This document shows positions 26,501 to 32,355 of a stretch of DNA of 51,525 nt, one piece after another. The notes beneath the pieces were generated by a model, which saw only the letters and a program-made list of their open reading frames with translations, had not been told where the DNA came from and ran no database searches. The translations under genes were made by a program, and so were the position numbers. The DNA is from Methylobacterium bullatum (GTDB lineage: Bacteria > Pseudomonadota > Alphaproteobacteria > Rhizobiales > Beijerinckiaceae), in NCBI RefSeq assembly GCF_014845095.1, contig NZ_NKUG01000014.1, positions 1-51,525 on the forward strand, read 5' to 3'. Position 1 is the first letter of the stretch; every line of letters starts with the position of its first letter.

Positions 26501-28632
26501 GACTGGGAATCGAAGGTGCTGCCGAGAACCCCGAAGGCGCCCGTCAGGGTGAGGGTCGCGTCCTCGACGCGCTGGGTCACGAGGCCGCCGACCTGCTCGC
26601 CGGCCTTGTTGAGGCGGCGGATGCTGGTGTTGACGACGGAGGCCGTATCCTCGGCGCTGTTGCGCAGAGCGGTCGCGGCCTCGGCCGACCGGGCGTCGAT
26701 CTCGCCGTTGAGGCCCGCCACGGTGCCCCGGAGGTTCTCCACCGTGCCCATGGCCCGGGTCTCGAAATGGGTGCCGAGGGCGGCGAGCGCCGCATCCATG
26801 GCCCGCGCGGCTTCCTCGGCGCGCTGGGTGACGAGGTCTCCCATCCGCTCCCCGGCGGAGGCGAGGTTGGTCTCGAGCGAACCGCCCTGGACGGTGAGGG
26901 TCTCGTGCAGGCGGGTGGCCACCGTATCGATGCGCTCGGCCAGATGACCGGCGCGATCGTGGATGCCGTTGCCGGCGGTCTCGATGGAGCGGACGAGGTC
27001 GTCGCGCAGGGCGCCGGTCCGTGCGGCGAAGGTCTCGACGATCCCTTCGGAGGCCTGGGCCAGGCCCGCCTGGGCTTCGCGGGTGCGGATCTCGATCGCC
27101 TCGGACACGCCGCTGCCGGCGGCCTCGATCTCGGCGCGCAGGGCGGCGCCGCGCGCGGCGATGTCATCGGTGAGCGTGGCCCCCGTGGCGGCGAAATGCT
27201 CGCGCAGCGCCGTGCCGGTCTCGGCGAACCGGGCGGTGATCTCGCCGCCGGTATGGGAGAAGTTCGTGGTGAGTTCGGTGCCACGGGCGAGGAACGTGTT
27301 CTCGAGCCCGCGCGCAGAGGCCTCGAAGGTCTGGCGGACTTCGCTGCCCTGGCGGTTCAGGCTCTCGATCACCTCCATGCCGGTCTGGGCCAGCGTGCGG
27401 GCGACCTGGCCGGCATTGTCGGCGAGCGTCGCGGTGAGCATGCCGCCGGTGCGCTCGAAGGCGAGAGTGACGTCCGCCGCCCGGCTCTCCAGGGACTGCG
27501 TCAGGGTGTTGCCGACTTCGGTGAGGCTGCTGCGCACGCCTTCGCTGGTGCTGGCGAGGCGCTGGACGAGATCGTCGCCACGGTCGGTGACGAGCCCGAC
27601 CACGCGGTCGCCGGCTTCTCCGAGGGCTGCCGTGATGGCGTCGCCGCGGTTGCCGAGGGCCGAGGTGATGGCCTCGCCGCGGGCGTCGAGGGCGCCGGTC
27701 ACCCGTTCGCCGGCGCCGGTGACGGCGGCGACGATGCGCTCGGCCGCTCCGTCGAGCTCCTGCGTCAGGTTCTGGTGCGATCCGGTGATCGCGCCGCGAA
27801 CGCGCTCGGCATTGGCGACGATGGATTCACGCTGGGCGACGAGCTCGTCGACGAGGGAGCGGATGCGGATCTCGTTGTCGGAATAGGCGCGTTCCAGGGT
27901 GGCGATCTCGCCGCGCACCAGGGTCTCCAGTTCGCCGGCACGGGCCAGCGCGCGCTCGACGCCGTCGCCCACGGCCGCCACCTCGCGCCGGACCGTCTGC
28001 GACATGGTGAGGACGGCATCGGTGGAGAAGTTCTCGGGCTCGGCGAGGCGGATCGCCACTTCGCCGACGGCGCGGGCCACGAGACGCATCTCCTGGGCGC
28101 GGACGGCGAGCATCGCCATGATCGCGAACAGGACGATGGGGCCGACGATGGCTGTGGCGCCGACGGCGGCCTGAAGCGCCGTCATCCCGGCGATGAAGCT
28201 CTTCAGCTCGCCCCCCGACTGGTTCCAGGCCAGCGCGAGGAGGGCGGCGAACCAGAGAGCGGAGACGATGGCGGCGACGATGTAGGGCGTGCCGGACGGC
28301 CGCACGCGCAGGGTCTGCTGCAGGATGCCGATGTTCTGGCGGTCGTCGTTGGCGACCATGGAGCGGTCCGGCGGCAGCAGGCCACCCTCCCGGCGCGGCC
28401 GGTTGCGGTCCGGCGGCGGCAGGTCGGAGGCCAGGGGCTGGTCGAGATCGAGGCGCGGGGGTGCGAGGCGCCCGCTGGGGTCGCTCAGGGGATCGTTGTC
28501 GCCCACATCGGGAAGCCGCGGTTCGACGCGCGGTTCCGTCGCCTGCGTCGAGGGGAAGTCCAGGTTGAGGGCCTGCTCGATGGCGGAAAGAGCCGCCTCG
28601 GCCGGGTCCTTGAGCTTCTTTTCCGTGGCCAT
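20572..28632 (-). CDS. Giant membrane-anchored hendecad-repeat protein, GROWTH POLE RING (GPR)-like
   Basis: 2,686 residues from ATG 28632; a frame to 28671 has a weaker start. Residues 1-115 are polar and Pro-rich, with AEAALSAIEQALNLD near the start. Two transmembrane helices lie near 117-136 and 154-176. From about 210 to 2,300 the chain is a nearly unbroken series of 11-residue units (consensus D/E-x-R-x-x-x-L-x-x-x-L/V/F), many with Arg or Gly at position 3. A Pro/Ala/Lys linker follows (about 2,400-2,580), then a C-terminal domain of about 100 residues (ELWERYRRGEPNLFDRRLYT). Rhizobiales encode one such apolipoprotein-like giant. In Agrobacterium the protein GPR forms a ring at the growing pole and is needed for rod shape. 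The assignment rests on architecture, not on a search. Confidence 0.8.
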   Translation of the reverse strand: MATEKKLKDPAEAALSAIEQALNLDFPSTQATEPRVEPRLPDVGDNDPLSDPSGRLAPPRLDLDQPLASDLPPPDRNRPRREGGLLPPDRSMVANDDRQNIGILQQTLRVRPSGTPYIVAAIVSALWFAALLALAWNQSGGELKSFIAGMTALQAAVGATAIVGPIVLFAIMAMLAVRAQEMRLVARAVGEVAIRLAEPENFSTDAVLTMSQTVRREVAAVGDGVERALARAGELETLVRGEIATLERAYSDNEIRIRSLVDELVAQRESIVANAERVRGAITGSHQNLTQELDGAAERIVAAVTGAGERVTGALDARGEAITSALGNRGDAITAALGEAGDRVVGLVTDRGDDLVQRLASTSEGVRSSLTEVGNTLTQSLESRAADVTLAFERTGGMLTATLADNAGQVARTLAQTGMEVIESLNRQGSEVRQTFEASARGLENTFLARGTELTTNFSHTGGEITARFAETGTALREHFAATGATLTDDIAARGAALRAEIEAAGSGVSEAIEIRTREAQAGLAQASEGIVETFAARTGALRDDLVRSIETAGNGIHDRAGHLAERIDTVATRLHETLTVQGGSLETNLASAGERMGDLVTQRAEEAARAMDAALAALGTHFETRAMGTVENLRGTVAGLNGEIDARSAEAATALRNSAEDTASVVNTSIRRLNKAGEQVGGLVTQRVEDATLTLTGAFGVLGSTFDSQSGSAIESLRAVLDTLAAEIGSRTSEAADIFRRSAEETTVALGASTAEAAQALRRSSASATGELEARTVEAVQIFERRLSATSAELAARTQEAAQLLQQAASGLSGEVGGRAQDAMEALRRTLTEIDETLLHRANEATGSIARAAENVGGELAARIKDVEASFGTHSRGLTDLIATHAEEAHGQLANTGREIVLAVTAQSARVSDALAQSGATFADTTESRAKAIDTVLNDRLAALQETIARGDILADRIARDTSALSETVTGQLQEMDRVITVQGKAVADTIAERTREARETVESQLGALEERSVKRSAEIGETFTHLVSQIDGQLGSRATALNEALILRTGEMARIMVEGSRDLVQTLDARADGMAQDIAARSLALGDTLGSRSTEIAARFEQQATDLSRRIEEGVGRFDTSVVGRLDAIAAALEERSRLIDETFGSQAFEAIRLIESRTRAVDEDLANRTRELVEMIESRTGHANEALAGQAEAIRSSFSHRAEALAALIDERTAAMGQELDEKGRVVFGALGTRITELAQLFDRGGSSLAELLEQRGDTIIARLRDVVADADRLLSEGEGRLGSTLQTRTTDIGSLLDEGVRTVHQLLDNRTNEIRTMLDDHSQVLTSSLDDRLAPLHDSLGQHGRTFVDTIEASLGGAAGAVEARTRDLVALFDQRIGALDELVDGRGARIAESVEARTQGLRTLFDDVLTALDGLVDSRAEALTDRVDARTHALSALFDDRLRAIDHLIENRAAELVRTIDTKGTALTQTVDDRTQAMGALFDDRMQALDTLVADRSADFVRTLDTKGSVLTHSVDAGTAMMSTLFDERLRALDQLVESRTADLIHTVDERGGNLTRNLDDRTGSLRALFDERFHELAALVEARTAEFAHTVDDRGGSLTRSLDDRTGSLRALFDERLHELNTLVETRTAEFARTMEMQGSALYRSVDERTESMGALFDERLRALDHLVDNRAAEFARTIDGHGTSLTRAVEAGAQSIGTVFDERLRALDLLVDNRSADLTHSIDNRGASLGQAVEAGAQSIGSMFDERLRALADLVDNRTAQVTHAIDGRGASLSRAVEAGAEAIGSVFDQRLRALADLVDGRTTEFTRTVDDQGLSLTQSVDTRTQAIAALFDECLRALERLVDDRTTAFARTIDNQGTALTQAVDARSEAFTNRIDSRMKVFAALVASRGDALASAFDDRQDAYAALVDEHSATMLAAFDERVDRHAALAQAHADALATALDQRNEAVAALIDGRNQDMIAGFDRRSTALASLIEARGQSLARRLAESAETITRAIEERGGSIVETIDGRGNHMVEAMATHSERLREIVEGPASRLVASLGERSQEIARILDESGTPLAETLRERVRDLAEQSDASRNALLAAIDGGASRALASLNEANDRLRSELGGVLNRVEGANSALRELITDAGENLGAIEQGLSGRVEQVQATLSAIGSETERASRSVAEQVDQLKAVAEGALRDAADLAASLDARGTSLTEISRAHSGTLTSAAGSLETVETRLIDLLTSRDKAVEDVLTRIEARSGALEEQTARFDALMAETLRSAEERARGIAGSLSEAAQSAGASVTGAFEGLRKDAGSEGERTATAVRAAISGASEQMMTVFEGAASRFGDSVAGMREMAAEIRRELEATRADLQRGVLEIPRETQDATSEMRRVVTDQIKALNELSSLVSRSRRSVDVTEAAAPAPRKAEVQPAKQQDVQVSEAAPPKPKQNAANPVAASASAKPSEPKARDDKPTDPRPTQQMTIVSAPAAAGRASNQAALRPGEAARGAVPAARDGRDNRGWLSDLLTRASLDDDTDGSDPANASPAPAGQPKAAKSGAAKAEPAKGAAGAEPNKAAVERSRTALETLSTDIAKMIEHQTAVELWERYRRGEPNLFDRRLYTAQGRQTFEEIRRRYAADAEFRRTVDRYVGEFERLLGEVSKNDRDSRRADAYLTSETGKVYTMLAHASGRFEGA
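23095..24382. repeat. 132-bp tandem repeat array inside the giant gene
   Basis: The anchor string GAGGGCGCGCAGGCGCTCGT or close variants recurs at 23095, 23227, 23359, 23491, 23623, 23755, 23887, 24019, 24151 and 24283, exactly 132 bases apart each time. The next steps (24283 to 24382 to 24481) are 99 bases. In protein terms these are 44- and 33-residue units, i.e. four or three 11-residue elements. The ten-unit stretch encodes roughly residues 1417-1846. Confidence 0.9.
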
Positions 28633-28924
28633 CCAACGCCTCGTTACGCAGGTCGTCGAGACCGGCCGCATCCGGTGATCGACGACATTTTTACCAATTT
28701 ACCAAGGAACTTTAGACCTCGGCGCGAGACCCGGATACCCGAGTGGGTCGAACCGTCCAAAAAACCTTAACGGAATGGTTACCAAGCGTGTGGCCGGTTT
28801 CATTCCGTCGGCTTTATGCATGATGCCGCAAGGCTTAAACGGAAGCGAACGATCTCGGACGCTCCTGTGGATAGACTGGTGGAGGGGCGCTCGAACGCCC
28901 GGTTGGGTTAAGGCGAGGCGACGG

Positions 28925-29251
28925 GTGACCAGTCTGATCGATCGTGCCTACCTCGCCGAGCAGACTTTCGGCGACGTCGACCTCGCCCTGGAACTGCTCG
29001 TGCTCTTTTCCGGCCAATGCCGCCGGCTGCTGCCCGGGATCACCGATCCGCGCCTCGACGACCACCACCGCGCCGACCTCGCCCACACGTTGAAGGGCTC
29101 CGCCCTCGGGGTCGGCGCCGCGCGGGTCGCCGAACTCAGCGCCGTCATCGAGGATGGCCTGAGGCGGGGGGGCGGCGTTCCGGACCCGGCCTATGGCGCG
29201 CTGGCCGATGCGGTAGAGGCGACCCTGTCGGAAATCGACGCACCCGCCTGA
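28925..29251 (+). CDS. Small Hpt-domain phosphotransfer protein
   Basis: 108 residues from the GTG at 28925, with a GAGG element 8 bases upstream; the longer open frame to 28775 lies in promoter-like sequence. The core AHTLKGSALGVG carries the phospho-accepting His54 in the HxxKG motif of Hpt domains, in a four-helix bundle of the right length. It lacks any kinase or receiver domain and so must shuttle phosphate between separate partners. It is divergent from the giant GPR-like gene and shares its upstream region (28633-28924), which contains three TTACCAA motifs. Confidence 0.85.
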   Translation: MTSLIDRAYLAEQTFGDVDLALELLVLFSGQCRRLLPGITDPRLDDHHRADLAHTLKGSALGVGAARVAELSAVIEDGLRRGGGVPDPAYGALADAVEATLSEIDAPA

Positions 29252-29408
29252 TCTCGGCCGCAGGGACGGAACGGGTCGGCGTCTGCGGCGTAAGCGCAGG
29301 AATGTGAGGCGATGAGGCCGGTGCCGCTTGCATTCACCGGGCCGCGCCTTCAAGGCAGTCGCGCCGCACAACCGGCCGCAGACGCGTTGTACGAGCCTGG
29401 AGTCTTCG

Positions 29409-29729
29409 ATGCCTAAGATCACCTACGTCGACCATGCTGGAACGGCCAGGACCGTGGAAGCCGACGTAGGATCGACCGTCATGGAAGCGGCGATCCGCAA
29501 CAACGTACCGGGGATCGACGCCGAATGCGGCGGCGCCTGCGCCTGCGCCACCTGCCACGTCTATGTGGATGCCGAGTGGGTCGATGCCGTGGGACCGGCC
29601 GAACCGATGGAGCAGGACATGCTCGATTTCGCGTCCGACGTGCGTGCGACGTCCCGCCTGTGCTGCCAGATCCGGATCAAGCCGGAACTCGACGGCCTGA
29701 CGGTCATCACGCCGGCTCGCCAGGGCTGA
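29409..29729 (+). CDS. [2Fe-2S] ferredoxin, adrenodoxin type
   Basis: 106 residues. Ligand cysteines Cys40, Cys46 and Cys49 form C-X5-C-X2-C in ECGGACACATC, with the fourth in RLCCQI (Cys85/86). DAEWVDAVGPAEPMEQDMLDF matches the acidic partner-binding region of bacterial adrenodoxin-like ferredoxins that serve cytochrome P450s or Fe-S assembly. Its last 23 bases overlap the end of the convergent VOC gene. It begins 157 bases after the Hpt gene and may be on the same transcript. Confidence 0.92.
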   Translation: MPKITYVDHAGTARTVEADVGSTVMEAAIRNNVPGIDAECGGACACATCHVYVDAEWVDAVGPAEPMEQDMLDFASDVRATSRLCCQIRIKPELDGLTVITPARQG

Positions 29730-30159
29730 GCGGGCGTCGGCCGAGACTCTCGGCGAAGCGCAGCAGATACCCGTCGGGGTCCTGAACCAGGAATTGCCTG
29801 ACGCCGACTTCCATCTCCCCGACCCGGTACCAGGCCTCGTGCGCGGGCCGGAACAGGGGCCAGGACGCGGAATCGAGGGCCGCCAGGATCGGATCGACGG
29901 CATCGACCGCGATCTGAAGGTTGATCCCGCGGCCGAGCGGCGGTTCGAGCCGGCCCGTCCGCCAGTTCCCGTTGGCGACATTGAGCATCACCTGCGCTCC
30001 GCCCCTCTCGAGATAGGCGAAGCCGTTCTCCGGTCGGGAATAGGCGACCGTAAATCCGAGCGTCCCGCACCAGAAGGCGAGGCTGGCGGCCAAGTCGTGG
30101 ACGTCGAGTTCCGGAACGAGGGGGCTGAACCCGCCCTCGGGCAGCCTGTCGCCGGTCAT
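29707..30159 (-). CDS. VOC-family (glyoxalase/bleomycin-resistance-like) protein
   Basis: 150 residues from ATG 30159. Two beta-alpha-beta-beta-beta halves typical of the vicinal oxygen chelate fold are visible: VPELDVHDLAASLAFWCGTLGFTVAYSRPENGFAYLERGGAQVML, and NLQIAVDAVDPILAALD to VRQFLVQDPDGYLLRFAESLG. The pattern resembles the bleomycin-binding subfamily, which sequesters drugs rather than catalysing, but the ligand is unknown. Its start overlaps the VWA stop (ATGA, 30156-30159), so it is translationally coupled to that gene. Confidence 0.85.
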   Translation of the reverse strand: MTGDRLPEGGFSPLVPELDVHDLAASLAFWCGTLGFTVAYSRPENGFAYLERGGAQVMLNVANGNWRTGRLEPPLGRGINLQIAVDAVDPILAALDSASWPLFRPAHEAWYRVGEMEVGVRQFLVQDPDGYLLRFAESLGRRPLSPGEPA

Positions 30160-31331
30160 CTCACCAGCGCCCGCATGGCCCCGTCGATCCCCTCGATGTT
30201 GAGCGGAAACATCCTGTCCGAGACGATTCTGCGGATCATGCCGATCGACTGGGTATAGGCCCAGTGCTCGGCGGGGACCGGGTTGAGCCAGACCGATTTC
30301 GGAAACCGTTCGAGCACCCGTTCCAGCCAGACCTGTCCCGGCTCCTCGTTCCAATGCTCCACCGAGCCGCCCTGCATGGCGATCTCGTAGGGGCTCATGG
30401 AGGCGTCTCCGACGAAGACGGCACGGTAATCGGGCGGGTAGGTGCGCAGCACGTCGAGGAGCGGGATCGCCTCGTCGTGGCGCCGGCGGTTCTCTTTCCA
30501 GACGCGTTCATAGGGGCAATTGTGGAAGTAGAAATGCTCCACATACTTGAACTCGGCACGCGCTGCCGAAAAAAGCTCCTCGGCGAGCGCCACGTGCCAG
30601 TCCATCGACCCGCCGACATCGAGGAAGAGCAGGACCTTCACGGCGTTGCGACGCTCCGGGCGCAGCTTCACGTCGAGATAGCCCTTGCTGGCGGTCTCGC
30701 GGATCGTGCCGTCGAGATCGAGTTCGTCGGCGGCGCCCGTGCGGGCGAAACGGCGCAGGCGCCGGAGGGCGACCCGCATGTTGCGGGTGCCGAGTTCGAC
30801 GCCGTCGTCGAGATCCCTGAACTCGCGCTTGTCCCAGACCTTCACCGCGCGAAAGTTCCGGTTGCCGTCCTGGCCGATGCGGATGCCTTCGGGGTTGTAG
30901 CCATAGGCGCCGAAAGGTGAGGTGCCGCCGGTGCCGATCCACTTGTTGCCGCCCTGGTGGCGTTCCTTCTGCTCGGCGAGCCGTTGCTTCAGCGTCTCGA
31001 ACAGCTTGTCCCACCCGAGCGCCTTCAACTCGTCCTTCTCGGCGTCGGTGAGGTACTTCTCGGCGAGCTTGCGCAGCCATTCCTCGGGGATCGCCGTCGG
31101 CTCCGCCGCCTCGCCGAGGGTCTCGATTCCCTGGAACACGGTGCCGAACACCCGGTCGAACCGGTCGAGATGGCGCTCGTCCTTCACCAGGGCGGTGCGG
31201 GCGAGGAGATAGAACTCCTCGACGCGCTTGCCCGCCAGATCGCGGTCCAGGGCCTCGAGCAGCGTGAGATGTTCCCGCAGCGTGACGGGGATCTTGGCGT
31301 CGCGCAGGGCCGTGAAGAAGTGAAGCAGCAT
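30156..31331 (-). CDS. VWA domain protein, CoxE-like (COG3825)
   Basis: 391 residues from ATG 31331. The N-terminal half is helical (MLLHFFTALRDAKIPVTLREHL, then a NKWIGTGGTSPFGAYGYNPEG loop). The C-terminal half is a von Willebrand A domain with metal site variant DVGGSMD (near residue 240), then VFVGDASMSPYE. Members of this family normally work with a MoxR-type AAA ATPase, probably in insertion or release of metal cofactors or in assembly of complexes. The matching ATPase is found 5.2 kb away on the other strand (36550-37401). The partner pairing is inference. Confidence 0.88.
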   Translation of the reverse strand: MLLHFFTALRDAKIPVTLREHLTLLEALDRDLAGKRVEEFYLLARTALVKDERHLDRFDRVFGTVFQGIETLGEAAEPTAIPEEWLRKLAEKYLTDAEKDELKALGWDKLFETLKQRLAEQKERHQGGNKWIGTGGTSPFGAYGYNPEGIRIGQDGNRNFRAVKVWDKREFRDLDDGVELGTRNMRVALRRLRRFARTGAADELDLDGTIRETASKGYLDVKLRPERRNAVKVLLFLDVGGSMDWHVALAEELFSAARAEFKYVEHFYFHNCPYERVWKENRRRHDEAIPLLDVLRTYPPDYRAVFVGDASMSPYEIAMQGGSVEHWNEEPGQVWLERVLERFPKSVWLNPVPAEHWAYTQSIGMIRRIVSDRMFPLNIEGIDGAMRALVR

Positions 31332-31642
31332 GGGGCAGAGAACGCGCGAACCGGGCGTCCGGGTCAAGGGTGTCCGCGCACCGGTCATGCCCACCGGAAG
31401 GGTCGGTCGACGACGCCGGACTCGTGAGCCGGATAACGGAAATAATCCTGAATTCAGTGAGACATGGGCGCCACTTTCCCTCTCCGGCGCCGACGAAGCT
31501 GGGTATAAGTCCGGTTTTCTGTTGATATCACCGCCTACTGTGTTCTTCGCACCTTCAACATTGTCATTGAAATCAAACAGCTGGGAGACAGAGTGAACGC
31601 CAAGTCAGGGCCGGGGTATTTGGCAGAGTAAGGGTGGACGTC
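31332..31642. other. 311-base AT-richer gap between VWA gene and hypothetical gene
   Basis: Less GC-rich than its surroundings. It contains the palindrome CTGAATTCAG (31448-31457), which recurs at 32267-32278 on the other side of the next gene. A 12-codon frame with a GGGAGA element starts with GTG at 31592 and could be a leader peptide, but that is weak. No RNA gene or clear promoter is seen. Confidence 0.3.
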
Positions 31643-32095
31643 ATGGCGCTCGTCTTGCGCTCCTTGAGTGATTTCAAGCGGTTTCTGGCGAAGCCGGGCG
31701 CGACGATTCAGATCGTGCGGAACACCTTCATCGAGCGCCAGCCGGCCTCGTTTCAGGAAGCCTATCGCCAGAAGGGCATGTACGAGCCGCGCACCGTCCA
31801 GGCGATCTCGAAGAAGGCGGCGGTCTTCGCCATCAAGGGCCATCCGACGACGGTCTGGCTCTATTGGGACAAGGGCACGCGGAACTGGCGCTATTCCGGC
31901 GACACCCTGGCCGTCCCGCTCAATACCGGCGTGGGGCCGCCCGACGAGATCATCTACCGCTGCAGCTTCGCGCCGGGATCGGAGCCGAAGGCCCGTGCGC
32001 CCGCCCGTACCAAGACCGTCGATCCCGCGCCCGCATCGCCGGGGGACAAACCGACCCCCACCATGCCCGAACGCGGCCAGGGCCGCCTGTTCTAA
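31643..32095 (+). CDS. Conserved hypothetical protein
   Basis: 150 residues from ATG 31643, preceded by AAGGGTGGA. The N-terminal about 105 residues look folded (LSDFKRFLAKPGATIQIVRNTFIE, KAAVFAIKGHPTTVWLYWDKG). The C-terminus is a charged, Pro-rich tail that is probably disordered. There is no signal peptide, membrane segment or motif I recognise. It sits alone between AT-richer gaps, transcribed away from the VWA gene and towards kefB. Confidence 0.6.
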   Translation: MALVLRSLSDFKRFLAKPGATIQIVRNTFIERQPASFQEAYRQKGMYEPRTVQAISKKAAVFAIKGHPTTVWLYWDKGTRNWRYSGDTLAVPLNTGVGPPDEIIYRCSFAPGSEPKARAPARTKTVDPAPASPGDKPTPTMPERGQGRLF

Positions 32096-32355
32096 CTTCT
32101 TCCGCTCATCGTGATCCGTCTCGATCCGTGATCGGTCGGTCAGCACCGTCCGGCCAAATCTATGTTTTCAAGATCATCGCGGCTTCATGCCGGCGTCTTG
32201 AGACGATCGACACCCCGAAATTATACCGCGCTCCGGTACTCGCAATAGCATTCGTTGGTCGATGTGCCTGAATTCAGGCTCTCTCCCGAGTTATCCACTT
32301 CCCCGACATTGTTGCTGCGCCGCTCTGTCCGGAATAAGACACAACGCCGGATCGA

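Noticed and set aside
25552..28770. 1,072-codon open frame antisense to the giant gene
   Set aside because: Same reason: an antisense shadow of a long repetitive GC-rich gene, with the opposite frame showing real domains and membrane helices.
28767..28782. Full CtrA box in the gpr-hpt gap (TTAACGGAATGGTTAC)
   Set aside because: The spacer is 8 bases, not 7, and the second half is TTAC; kept only as part of the TTACCAA cluster.
31592..31630. 12-codon leader peptide with GGGAGA ribosome binding site
   Set aside because: Too short, no attenuator hairpin or codon bias to support it.
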